Assembly: GCA_035442025.1 (NCBI GenBank) | Contig: DAORPQ010000051.1 | Coordinates: 1-23,626, forward strand | Direction: 5' to 3' | Length of the DNA: 23,626 nt | From: Competibacter_A sp003527885 | GTDB lineage: Bacteria; Pseudomonadota; Gammaproteobacteria; Competibacterales; Competibacteraceae | Shown: positions 1-7,113 of the stretch, one piece after another | Layout: the number at the start of each line of letters is the position of its first letter | Numbering within the stretch: the stretch's first letter is position 1 | Program-made: the position numbers and the translations under genes | Notes under the pieces: model-generated | What the model saw: the letters and a program-made list of their open reading frames with translations, nothing else | Database searches by the model: none | What the model was told of the DNA's origin: nothing

Positions 1-49
1 TGATATGATTATTTCATAAATATATCAATATGTTAAATATTGGGATGGG

Positions 50-1559
50 CTCTTAATCCCTTCTTCATCAGGGCGAGTTTTGAAGATTGTAGAGTATATT
101 GAGGGGCGTTTGTGCCCTTCGTCTTAATCCCTTCTTCATCAGGGCGAGTTTTGAAGCCCGCGGTTCTACCGGAAGAGATTAGAGGCTGGGTCTTAATCCC
201 TTCTTCATCAGGGCGAGTTTTGAAGGAAGGTACATCTTCTTATACAAAATGGGAACTATTGTCTTAATCCCTTCTTCATCAGGGCGAGTTTTGAAGAGTT
301 ACGTGGCAAAAAATGCAGTCCACTATTCGTCTTAATCCCTTCTTCATCAGGGCGAGTTTTGAAGGCGGCGACAAGCTGTGGTCCACCCGGCTCCAGGCCG
401 GTCTTAATCCCTTCTTCATCAGGGCGAGTTTTGAAGTTTGGCGCTCTACGGTCAGGGTGGCCGCTCTGGTGTCTTAATCCCTTCTTCATCAGGGCGAGTT
501 TTGAAGCTTCGCCCAAGGTCGGATGCGCCCCGGCAAGAGTCTTAATCCCTTCTTCATCAGGGCGAGTTTTGAAGGGCGCTGCTGTCCAAGGGGACGGCCA
601 GAAGACGGCGTCTTAATCCCTTCTTCATCAGGGCGAGTTTTGAAGGTGACAGGGATTCATCCAACGGACGAAGCGCAAGTGTCTTAATCCCTTCTTCATC
701 AGGGCGAGTTTTGAAGCCCGATGCAAATCGGGAAATGGTGGCGGACCTCGTGTCTTAATCCCTTCTTCATCAGGGCGAGTTTTGAAGCCAAATGACTTTT
801 ATCATTTGGAGCTTTTTCTCAGTCTTAATCCCTTCTTCATCAGGGCGAGTTTTGAAGTCAAAGGAACGATTATAGCTGACATCCTCATGGTGTCTTAATC
901 CCTTCTTCATCAGGGCGAGTTTTGAAGTGTTCACCGGAAACATGTGAGGCGGCGGGTGGAGGTCTTAATCCCTTCTTCATCAGGGCGAGTTTTGAAGATG
1001 ACTCGAGGAGAGCCCCCAGACAATGATACAACGTCTTAATCCCTTCTTCATCAGGGCGAGTTTTGAAGCTCGGCACAATTCGTTGCCGAGCAGGGACAGC
1101 GTCTTAATCCCTTCTTCATCAGGGCGAGTTTTGAAGGTTGCTCTGATAACTCTGAGCGATGCGATGCTTCGGTCTTAATCCCTTCTTCATCAGGGCGAGT
1201 TTTGAAGTCTGCCCGTCGACACTCCGAGACGAAGTAGCATTCGTCTTAATCCCTTCTTCATCAGGGCGAGTTTTGAAGGCTGACCGCGGTCATCAAAGCC
1301 GGCGACACTGTTTTGTCTTAATCCCTTCTTCATCAGGGCGAGTTTTGAAGCACCTCGAAAGCGAAAAAGCGGCCGTCTCTTAGGTCTTAATCCCTTCTTC
1401 ATCAGGGCGAGTTTTGAAGATCGAGCTGTCTTCCGAAGGGCGCGTGAGCTGAAGTCTTAATCCCTTCTTCATCAGGGCGAGTTTTGAAGGACTTCGCGCT
1501 TCGTCCATGCGACGGTCGGTCTGGTCTTAATCCCTTCTTCATCAGGGCGAGTTTTGAAG
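50..1559 (-). CRISPR. CRISPR array, 22 repeats of 36 bp and 21 spacers
   Basis: A 36-bp repeat recurs 22 times with first bases at 50, 121, 190, 261, 329, 401, 471, 539, 610, 681, 752, 822, 892, 962, 1033, 1101, 1172, 1243, 1315, 1384, 1454 and 1524. Spacers are 32-36 nt. All repeats look identical except the leftmost, whose first base is C instead of G. On the minus strand the repeat has a CCCT/AGGG stem with an 8-nt loop, followed directly by ATTAAGAC at its 3' end. That matches the 8-nt 5' handle Cas6 leaves in type I/III systems (compare ATTGAAAC). This handle, the altered left terminal repeat and the AT-rich flank on the right all point to leftward transcription, in the same direction as the cas genes. 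Positions 1-49 are AT-rich and show no further repeat, so the array probably ends inside the window. Several spacers carry hairpins (see findings). Confidence 0.98.
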
Positions 1560-1752
1560 CCACTTGCCTTCAAAAAAAATCTTTAAAAACAGCACCTTTT
1601 AAGCCAAAAACTTTGCACCAAAACAGTGCGATCAAGTTAGGTTTCACCGCGACCCTATTCTTGAAGATGCGTGGTATTATAATCGGTTTTATTAGCATGG
1701 AATGGCCTCATTGACAAGAGCGAATCCTCGCCCGATTTGGGCGATGGGAATT
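1560..1752 (-). promoter_or_regulatory. Putative CRISPR leader with promoter
   Basis: This stretch between the leader-side repeat and the end of the RT gene is much richer in A/T than its surroundings. Read on the minus strand it has a consensus -10 box TATAAT (plus-strand ATTATA at 1676-1681) about 115 nt before the first repeat. No good -35 box lies 16-18 nt upstream of it. The sequence TATTATAATC is nearly symmetric, so a box on the plus strand cannot be excluded. Oligo-A/T tracts close to the first repeat are typical of leaders. The leader role is inferred from the array orientation. Confidence 0.6.
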
Positions 1753-2598
1753 TCAATCTTTTTTTTCGGGCGACTTCGGCAAGGGCAAACCCAGAAAAAT
1801 CAAATCGCGCCGGCTGCGGGTCACGCGGGTTTTGTCCGGGTGCAACATCAAACCCATCGCCTTTAACCGCTGATCGACAAATTGCAAGGCGTCTTTCGCC
1901 CGTCGCTCGTCGGGCGCGAACAGCAGAAAATCATCGGCGAACCGCACGAATGGAATGTTTTTTCCCGCCAGCGCCAGATCGAGTTCATGCAGGTAAAAAT
2001 TGCACAGGATCGGCGAAATCACCGCCCCCTGCGCCACGCCGCGCCGAACGCCTAGAAAACTCGACGACGAAGCGCTCTCGGCCAACCACAAATCGATCAA
2101 AGCCAACAAATCTCGATCCGGAATGTACCGCTTTAAAGCCTTTTGCAAGCGCCGGTGCGGGATGGTGTCGAAAAATTGCGCGATATCGGCGTCGACCAAC
2201 CATGACAGGCCGCACTGAATTCGCTCGCAAGCCCGCCGGTGCGCCATCTCCACGTTGCGCCGTGGCCGGTAACCGTAACTGTCGTTGTGAAACAACCCCT
2301 CGCCGACCGGCTCCAGCACATCCAACACCGCGCGCTGGATCAACTTATCCCGCAAGCTCAACGCCGACAGCACCCGTTGCTTGCCGTCGCCTTTCTTGAT
2401 GGTGAACTGGCGTAAAGGTGCGGGCCGATAGCGCCCGCCGCGCAACTCGTCCACCAGCTCCAGCACATGCAACACCCAATTTTTTTCCATTTCCCGGCGC
2501 GATAATCCCGGTCGCCAAACCGTTTTATCGGCGCGCAGCCGCTTCCAGGCGACATTCAACGCGGCAGGTGTCAACGCCCGATCCAACCATTCAGCCAT
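1753..2598 (-). CDS. Stand-alone CRISPR-associated reverse transcriptase
   Basis: This is a 281-aa group II intron-type reverse transcriptase, expected to copy RNA into cDNA so that Cas1-Cas2 can take up spacers from transcripts. RT motifs appear in order: the finger region near residues 66-90 (QFTIKKGDGKQR), motif 3 with D138 (DADIAQFFD), motif 4 (RRGVAQGAVISPILCN, 185-200), and the catalytic FADD box with D222 and D223. Motif 7 (FLGLPL) lies near 268-273. The protein stops there, with no maturase X domain and no HNH endonuclease, so it is not a mobile intron protein. The ATG at 2598 was chosen because it overlaps the cas1 stop by 8 nt (ATGGCTGA), which indicates coupled translation. A longer frame upstream is only read-through inside cas1. 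In many type III systems the RT is fused to Cas1 (sometimes also Cas6); here it is separate. Confidence 0.92.
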   Translation of the reverse strand: MAEWLDRALTPAALNVAWKRLRADKTVWRPGLSRREMEKNWVLHVLELVDELRGGRYRPAPLRQFTIKKGDGKQRVLSALSLRDKLIQRAVLDVLEPVGEGLFHNDSYGYRPRRNVEMAHRRACERIQCGLSWLVDADIAQFFDTIPHRRLQKALKRYIPDRDLLALIDLWLAESASSSSFLGVRRGVAQGAVISPILCNFYLHELDLALAGKNIPFVRFADDFLLFAPDERRAKDALQFVDQRLKAMGLMLHPDKTRVTRSRRDLIFLGLPLPKSPEKKD

Positions 2599-3688
2599 CG
2601 CCTTCTTCCTCCGCTTCGTCGAAACTTTCGAGCGCGTCCCGGCCGTCAGAACGCAACAGCGCCCGCAAGACCCGCACCATCCGCCGGCATTGCGTGCCGA
2701 GGCTGGCGTCGCCGGCAGTCTCGATCGAACCGTCGGTTTGCAACTCCACATCGTCCGGCCGCAACGACAACCCGGCGTCGGGCGAGATCGGCAAAGGCCA
2801 GCGCCAGCGCGCCTCGGCCCAAGCCCGATAAAACAGGCCACGTCCCTCCTTGTTCAACCGGCAGCCTTGTTCGGGGTGAACGATAAAATGGTGCGGCGTC
2901 AGAGCCCGATCCAGCAGCCCCAGCACCACCGCATCCACGCCGGGGCGCAACGGTTCGATCAAATCCAGCACCAAGGACTCGCGCCCCGGCACCACGCCGT
3001 GCAGGAACCCGAGGGCCGGGTCCAGACCCGCCGCTTGCACCGCGCCGAACATTTCCCCGCCCAACAGCGTGTAGCCCAGGGACAGCAGCGCGTTCACCGG
3101 ATCGCGCGGCGGGCGGCGGTTACGGCCGCCGAAGCCCCACGCGGGCGGCAGGTTCGACGCCAACCAACCGTACCAAGCCGCCGCCGCCGCGCCTTCGAAC
3201 CCCATTACCGCCGGCAAATCGGCCGCGCTCGCCAAGCCGCTTTGCTTGTCGTCGAAAATCGCTAGCAAAGTTTTTACAGGCGATTCGAACGGTGGATCGC
3301 ACCACGGCGCCAAACCCGTCGCCAACCGGCGCTGGTAGCGCAGTTTCATACCGACCAATTGGCGGGCAATGGCTAGTGCGACGCCGGGCCTATCGGCCTT
3401 CCGATGCTGCTGGCGGCGAAACTGAATGGTGTTGGATAGCCCGGAACCGAGCCAAGCCACTCTGCCTTGACCGCGCGTCGGAACCAGCACCGCCGGAATC
3501 CCGCGCTCGCTCAAGGCCCGCCACACGTCGCAGGTCACCGCCGGCGCGCCGTGCACCACCACCAACCCCAACATTCCCAACGGTATCCGCTGCAAGTTCG
3601 CGTCGGGCTGCTCGACCCGAAGCGCGTTGCCCTCCAGCCGGACCCGCATGTCCCGCCGGTCCAAGATCAGCAAAAAATCGCTACTCAT
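2591..3688 (-). CDS. cas1: Cas1 spacer integrase
   Basis: Cas1 is the metal-dependent integrase that inserts new spacers at the leader end, acting with Cas2. The 365-aa product has the family layout: an N-terminal beta-rich domain (residues 1-90) and a C-terminal helical catalytic domain. The catalytic residues are visible: E165 in MGFEGAAAAAWYG, H230 in GFLHGVVPGRESL, and D242/E245 in LVLDLIEPLRP. The C-terminus extends about 60 residues past the usual core and ends in an acidic tail. The ATG at 3688 overlaps the cas2 stop by 8 nt (ATGAGTAG), and the RT start overlaps the cas1 stop in the same way. This is therefore a tightly coupled cas2-cas1-RT unit. No RT or Cas6 domain is fused to it. 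Confidence 0.97.
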   Translation of the reverse strand: MSSDFLLILDRRDMRVRLEGNALRVEQPDANLQRIPLGMLGLVVVHGAPAVTCDVWRALSERGIPAVLVPTRGQGRVAWLGSGLSNTIQFRRQQHRKADRPGVALAIARQLVGMKLRYQRRLATGLAPWCDPPFESPVKTLLAIFDDKQSGLASAADLPAVMGFEGAAAAAWYGWLASNLPPAWGFGGRNRRPPRDPVNALLSLGYTLLGGEMFGAVQAAGLDPALGFLHGVVPGRESLVLDLIEPLRPGVDAVVLGLLDRALTPHHFIVHPEQGCRLNKEGRGLFYRAWAEARWRWPLPISPDAGLSLRPDDVELQTDGSIETAGDASLGTQCRRMVRVLRALLRSDGRDALESFDEAEEEGDG

Positions 3689-4055
3689 GTGTCTTTTGCC
3701 ACCACCGCGCGATCCGCTTCAAAACACCGGGCGACGGAGCCGATACGGGTGGCGTCAGACCGCTTTGTGCGGCTTCGGGAAACCGCAACAGCGGGCCCGC
3801 CACCAGCGAGTGACCGGCCAGCCAAACATCGGCCGGATGCGAAATCGGATACGCGCGCACGTCATCCCGGTGGCGGTCGATGCGCGCCGCCACCGCGTCC
3901 AGCATCCGCTCGAGCTCGGCGTCGGTGACGTGCAGGAAAAAAACCGACTGCTGGGCGGCCAACGCCCGTTTGCGCAGGTAGTAATGGACCCGCTGCAAGC
4001 GCTTCGGATCGCGGATGTCGTAGGCCAGCAAATACCAGGTGCGGGGCGTTGCCAT
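3681..4055 (-). CDS. cas2: Cas2 (first copy, 124 aa)
   Basis: Cas2 is the small ferredoxin-fold partner that bridges Cas1 dimers in the integration complex. The N-terminus has the typical first strand and conserved aspartate (WYLLAYDIRDPKRLQRVH, D13) followed by a basic helix. The middle (RALAAQQSVFFLHVTDAELERM) is the second strand and helix of the family. At 124 aa it is longer than the usual 85-100 aa. The extra length is a C-terminal tail from about residue 85 with a basic end (KRIARWWQKTHE). It lies 8 nt downstream of a second, shorter cas2 and overlaps cas1 by 8 nt. The ATG at 4055 is the first in-frame start after the neighbouring gene. Confidence 0.93.
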   Translation of the reverse strand: MATPRTWYLLAYDIRDPKRLQRVHYYLRKRALAAQQSVFFLHVTDAELERMLDAVAARIDRHRDDVRAYPISHPADVWLAGHSLVAGPLLRFPEAAQSGLTPPVSAPSPGVLKRIARWWQKTHE

Positions 4056-4063
4056 GGCGAACC

Positions 4064-4348
4064 TCAGCGCACGTTCAACAGCTTGGCGAACGGCGCGTCC
4101 ACCCGGCCCGCCCCGCGCGCGAACAGCGGCCGCCGGGGCGCGACCCGGGCCAGCAACAGGCGGTCGGTGGCGGGGTCGATGGCCTGGCCGAGCTGGACGA
4201 ACAGCTCTTGGGCTTCAGCGGCGGACAAGGCGCATTCGTGCACCGATTTTTGGCCGTCCAGCCGCCATTCCAGCAGGATTTTGTAAACCCGGCGCCGGGT
4301 CCGGTCGGCGCTGATGTCGTAGGCGATGACGGTGGGGTTGCGCGACAT
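4064..4348 (-). CDS. cas2: Cas2-like protein (second copy, 94 aa)
   Basis: This 94-aa protein also has the Cas2 start pattern: a first strand ending in Asp (PTVIAYDISADRTRRRVY, D11), a basic helix, then LEWRLDGQKSVHECALSAAEA, which is the usual second half of the fold. It clearly differs in sequence from the neighbouring 124-aa Cas2, so it is not a recent duplicate. The ATG at 4348 is preceded by a good ribosome-binding site (AAAGGAG about 9 nt upstream). An in-frame upstream ATG would place the start before that site, so it was not used. Two adjacent divergent cas2 genes suggest a heteromeric Cas2 pair or one copy with another role. The fold assignment is firm; the division of labour is unknown. 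Confidence 0.88.
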   Translation of the reverse strand: MSRNPTVIAYDISADRTRRRVYKILLEWRLDGQKSVHECALSAAEAQELFVQLGQAIDPATDRLLLARVAPRRPLFARGAGRVDAPFAKLLNVR

Positions 4349-4420
4349 GGCGGTTCTCTCCTTTGGCGGCATGGCCGGCGGCCGGCCGGTGACCGGCCGA
4401 CGCGAGGCCAGCCCGCGCGG

Positions 4421-4966
4421 TTAGCGGCCGACGCCCTCGTGGATGATCGAGCCAAACTCCGTGGCCAACTCGTCCAGCATGGCGTGGAACTGGTCCACGC
4501 TTTTCAGTAGCCGTTCCTCTTCCTTGCCGCGCAGATAGTCGTTCCGCAGGCCGTCCAGCCGCCGGAACCGGCCGTCGATCTGCCGGTTGAAAGCGTCCGC
4601 GCACTCGTCCATGGCGGCTTGCAGCTTCAGGCTCTGCCCGGCGAAAAACTCCTGGCGCTCGCGGCGGATTTCGCTCTTGCCGGTCACCAGCAGGTGGTTG
4701 CACATTTCCTCGACCGCTTGCAGTTTCGTTTCCACCGCCATGTGCAACAGCCGGCGGCGATAGTCGAAGCCGGTCTTGATCTGCTCCGTCTCGTGCTCGC
4801 GAACGATCCGCTCCAGTTCGCCGGGGAACAGCCGGCGGACGAGATTGGCGTGGGCGCGCGCCAGGGCGTGGTCCACCAGCTCGGCGTTCCGGGCGACGTG
4901 GGGGGTCAGTTCCCGGGGCTCGCGGTCGAGGATGCCGCGTTCGGCGATCGGTTTGCCATCGTTCAT
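4421..4966 (-). CDS. Hypothetical helical protein
   Basis: I do not recognise this 181-aa protein. It is rich in charged residues (E, R, K, D) and appears almost entirely alpha-helical, with no signal peptide or membrane segment. Heptad-like stretches near residues 75-125 and 135-165 suggest coiled coils. The ATG at 4966 has a clear AAGGAG site 9 nt upstream, which supports real translation. It sits 72 bp upstream of the cas2 pair in the same orientation, so it could be transcribed with the adaptation genes. It also lies next to a gene for a membrane protein. A role in adaptation or signalling is possible but nothing in the sequence shows it. Confidence 0.72.
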   Translation of the reverse strand: MNDGKPIAERGILDREPRELTPHVARNAELVDHALARAHANLVRRLFPGELERIVREHETEQIKTGFDYRRRLLHMAVETKLQAVEEMCNHLLVTGKSEIRRERQEFFAGQSLKLQAAMDECADAFNRQIDGRFRRLDGLRNDYLRGKEEERLLKSVDQFHAMLDELATEFGSIIHEGVGR

Positions 4967-5023
4967 GGGGTTTGCTCCTTTGTCGAGTGCCGTTCCATTC
5001 CAGCACGGAACCCGCGTCTTGAC

Positions 5024-5665
5024 TTATCCGGCAAGCTTGCCGGCCGAGGCGTCGGCCACGGCTCGGCGCAACCGGCGCTCGATGCGTTCCCGCTCGGCGA
5101 TGACCTGCTGCCGAAGATCCCGACCGGCGTCGCCGGCGAGCCGCAACTCCTCTTCCGCGCGCGCGAGATATCGATCGCGGCGCGAGGAATAGTCGGGTTC
5201 CGCGCCCGATAGCGCGGCCCGAGTGCGCGCGAGGTGTCCCAGCATCACCGCCAGCGCCAGTTCCAGCAGCAGGCCCAGAACGAGGGATAGCGCGAGGAGC
5301 CATTCCGCCCGCATCGGCCGCGGCGGGTAGAGCCGGATCGCCGCGCGCGACGCTTCCGGATCGAACGATTGCAGGTGGTCGAAGAAAAAACCGACCGAGC
5401 ACGACAGCGCCAGGATCGACGAGGCCAGCCGGAACGAATCCAGCAACAGGGCGACGGAAAAGACGGGGGGAGGCCGCGAGTGCCGGTAACAGACGACCAG
5501 TACCCGGCCGACCACGAGCGGGGCGGCGATGGCGCTCGCCAGCCAGGGCAGATGCGCCAAAGCGTCGAGGCTCTGGTGCTGGATCAGGAATGAGAAGGCG
5601 AGAAGGACGCTCGTCGCGACGAACTGAAGGCAACCATTGAAAACCAACCGGAAGCGGGCAAGCAT
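5024..5665 (-). CDS. Uncharacterised membrane protein with cytoplasmic helical tail
   Basis: The 213-aa product has four likely membrane segments: about residues 10-30 (FNGCLQFVATSVLLAFSFLI), 37-60, 72-95 and 122-148 (LLALSLVLGLLLELALAVML). A charged, probably helical tail of about 65 residues follows, rich in R and E. I do not recognise the family. The ATG at 5665 is preceded by GAGGGAG; the frame extends upstream through a REP-like palindrome and is unlikely to be translated there. Another REP-like palindrome (5028-5043) overlaps the last codons, so the C-terminus (SAGKLAG) is partly encoded by a repeat. Orientation and spacing fit co-transcription with the helical protein downstream. CRISPR loci of type III sometimes carry membrane effectors, but this link is inference. 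Confidence 0.7.
   Translation of the reverse strand: MLARFRLVFNGCLQFVATSVLLAFSFLIQHQSLDALAHLPWLASAIAAPLVVGRVLVVCYRHSRPPPVFSVALLLDSFRLASSILALSCSVGFFFDHLQSFDPEASRAAIRLYPPRPMRAEWLLALSLVLGLLLELALAVMLGHLARTRAALSGAEPDYSSRRDRYLARAEEELRLAGDAGRDLRQQVIAERERIERRLRRAVADASAGKLAG
5028..5043. repeat. REP-like palindrome, copy 1
   Basis: This is a perfect 16-bp palindrome, CCGGCAAGCTTGCCGG, overlapping the 3' end of the membrane-protein gene. Related copies lie at 5733-5748, 6603-6627, 21050-21069 and 22183-22196. Confidence 0.8.
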
Positions 5666-5732
5666 GGGTTTTCTCCCTCGAAAGAAACCGGGGGATGGCA
5701 ACTGTGCTACGGGTCTTGGAGAGGGAGTGTGG

Positions 5733-5748
5733 CCGGCAAGTTTGCCGG
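5733..5748. repeat. REP-like palindrome, copy 2
   Basis: CCGGCAAGTTTGCCGG has two 7-bp arms around a GT centre. It lies in the 266-bp gap (5666-5931) upstream of the membrane-protein gene. I see no gene in that gap. Confidence 0.8.
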
Positions 5749-5931
5749 GTTTTCGGGGTGCCACGGGGCAGATAAGTTAAGGCGGAATTCCGGTAGGACG
5801 AGGAATGTCGGATAGCGGGTGCGGGCCGCGCCGCCCGAGATTCGTTTGATCGCGCTCGGTGCCGGTGTCGCCGGCGGCCGTCTTCGCGTCGCCAAAGGGA
5901 ATCCATTCCCCGCTGGCGATGGCTCGTGGCA

Positions 5932-6519
5932 TCACCACTGTTCCCGCCGCCGTTCCCACCGCGGTTCGCGCCGCCGTTCCCACCGGTCGAGACGGTCCCG
6001 CATGAACTGGCGCTCATTTTGCCGCCAATCGCGCCACGAACGTTGCACCGGCGCCCGCTCCCACCGCCGAGGAAACTCGCGCGGGAAATACCGGCGCGGC
6101 GGGGGCGGTTCCCAATCGAATCGCGACGGGCGCTCGAACGTGGGCCAAGCGTCCAACCGGTCGTCCCGATGTTCCCTTTTCTCGACGGGATTGCTCTCCG
6201 GCTTCCGGCTCTGTTCCGAGTTGAGCCGAGGCGGCTTCGCCGGACGACGTTGTTGCGGGGCTGGCCGGCTCGCTTGCGGCGGGTTCGGCGCGGCTGGCGG
6301 CGGCGCGGGCGCCGCAGGTGCTGGCGCGAGGCTCGGCGCGACCGGTCGCGGCGCGGGCGCGGGCGCGGGCGTGTTCGGCGCCCGCACGATTTGCGGCGTG
6401 GGCCGCTCGGCGCGCGGTTGCAGTCGGTCCAGCGCCGCGGGCAAGAACGGGTAGACGCCGACCTGCAAGATGATGCCGGCGATCACGATGTTGTTGATGC
6501 TCTTGGCGTCGATCAGCAT
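5932..6519 (-). CDS. Membrane-anchored Pro/Ala-rich protein with Arg/Trp-rich tail
   Basis: This 195-aa protein of unknown function has three visible parts. Residues 8-28 (INNIVIAGIILQVGVYPFLP) form one probable membrane segment right at the N-terminus. Residues 40-100 are a low-complexity Pro/Ala linker with APAPAP and PAAPAPPP runs. Residues 125-195 are strongly basic and aromatic, with recurring R-R/W-E-R patterns (RRWERAP, DRWERRREPRWERRREQW). The ATG at 6519 has GGGAGAA about 9 nt upstream. Such a tail could bind nucleic acid or acidic lipid, but this is speculation. The GC-rich low-complexity sequence leaves long open frames on all strands, so the reading frame rests on the start signal and the membrane segment. 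Confidence 0.6.
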   Translation of the reverse strand: MLIDAKSINNIVIAGIILQVGVYPFLPAALDRLQPRAERPTPQIVRAPNTPAPAPAPRPVAPSLAPAPAAPAPPPAAPNPPQASRPAPQQRRPAKPPRLNSEQSRKPESNPVEKREHRDDRLDAWPTFERPSRFDWEPPPPRRYFPREFPRRWERAPVQRSWRDWRQNERQFMRDRLDRWERRREPRWERRREQW

Positions 6520-6602
6520 GACACGTTCTCCCTGAGTCGGGGTTCGAATCGACGGTGTTTCGATGTGCGCCAACAGCAAACCACGAAGCGGGGAATTTGG
6601 CA

Positions 6603-6627
6603 GGACCGACAAGCTTGCCGCCGGTCC
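6603..6627. repeat. REP-like palindrome, copy 3 (diverged)
   Basis: GGACCG and CGGTCC arms (6603-6608 and 6622-6627) enclose CAAGCTTGCCG, a diverged copy of the same element. It lies between csx16 and the Pro/Ala-rich gene. Confidence 0.65.
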
Positions 6628-6663
6628 TCGACTGCGGGGAGAGGGGATGCGAATGCGGGGAAA

Positions 6664-6963
6664 TCAGTTCGGAACGGCGGGGAATACCCGATACTCCTCC
6701 AGCCGCGCCCCGAACCGGCGCAGATCGGCGGCGGACAACTCCCGCCCGCGCCAGTCCGGCGGCAGTTCTAGGCTCAGGTGCAAATACCGCCCGCCACGCT
6801 GGCAAACCCGCGCCGCCAGATGGATCGGCAGCGTGCCGATGACGGTATCGCCCGGCTGGAGGGTGTCGGGATCGAGATGGGTGATCAGCGCGTCCACGGC
6901 GATGCCTTCCTCGGCGGCCCAGTCCAACGCGCCGGGATGGCGGGAGACGAAGCGGGTACTCAC
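6664..6963 (-). CDS. csx16: CRISPR-associated protein Csx16
   Basis: The 99-aa product matches my memory of the Csx16 (VVA1548) family along its whole length: TRFVSRHPGALDWAAEEGI at the start, the central HLD...GDTVIGTLPIHLAARVC block, and RYLHLSLELP...RGRELSAADLR...GARLEEY near the end. Csx16 occurs with cyclic-oligoadenylate-producing type III systems and has been proposed as a ring nuclease that degrades the second messenger. Here it would dampen the Card1/Can2-like nuclease. The start is a GTG at 6963. Its G is the last base of a TAG stop of a short upstream frame (TAGTG), so csx16 was probably coupled to a gene now destroyed by the Tn3 insertion (see findings). Its promoter supply after the insertion is unclear. 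Confidence 0.88.
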   Translation of the reverse strand: MSTRFVSRHPGALDWAAEEGIAVDALITHLDPDTLQPGDTVIGTLPIHLAARVCQRGGRYLHLSLELPPDWRGRELSAADLRRFGARLEEYRVFPAVPN

Positions 6964-7009
6964 TACCTGATGCTCATCAAGATCACCATGTTGATAAACT
7001 GTTTAACTT
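6964..7009 (-). pseudogene. 3' remnant of the gene that preceded csx16
   Basis: On the minus strand a frame enters from the transposon junction, reads VKQFINMVILMSIR and stops at a TAG that overlaps the csx16 GTG by one base. If the transposon is removed, the same frame reads back into the native DNA after the ATPase fragment (NSLKEVKQFINMV), one frame away from the ATPase. This suggests it is the C-terminal scrap of an internally deleted, frameshifted gene, probably the ATPase itself. The fragment is too short to identify. Confidence 0.4.
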
Positions 7010-7047
7010 GGGGTTTGGGGATCAATGGAACAGAAAACCGGGGTAAG
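7010..7047 (+). repeat. Tn3 left inverted repeat
   Basis: This 38-bp terminus begins GGGGTTTGGGGATC and ends TAAG. It matches the reverse complement of 11014-11051 at 37 of 38 positions. Confidence 0.97.
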
Positions 7048-7113
7048 CACCGGTAAGCGCTAACCCCGATTTCTCTTATGTGGTTCGTTGCCGATCCTTG
7101 TTTTTGATCTATA

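Noticed and set aside
1..49. Leader of the array at the left end
   Set aside because: The sequence is AT-rich, but the left terminal repeat is the altered one, and the ATTAAGAC handle and hairpin position favour leftward transcription. It is more likely the trailer. The window edge limits certainty.
256..1714. Several open frames of 60-86 codons across the CRISPR array
   Set aside because: They are translations of the repeat (for example FKTRPDEEGIKT or LIPSSSGRVLK) and exist only because the repeat unit is open in some frames.
1753..2598. Reverse transcriptase of a group II intron inserted next to the array
   Set aside because: There is no maturase or endonuclease domain, no intron RNA structure seen at the ends, and the start overlaps the cas1 stop, so it belongs to the adaptation operon.
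4215..6017. A 600-codon minus-strand open frame
   Set aside because: It overlaps the genes at 4421-4966 and 5024-5665 in another frame, is low-complexity Arg/Pro/Gly-rich, and lacks a start signal or family motifs. It is a GC-rich shadow frame.
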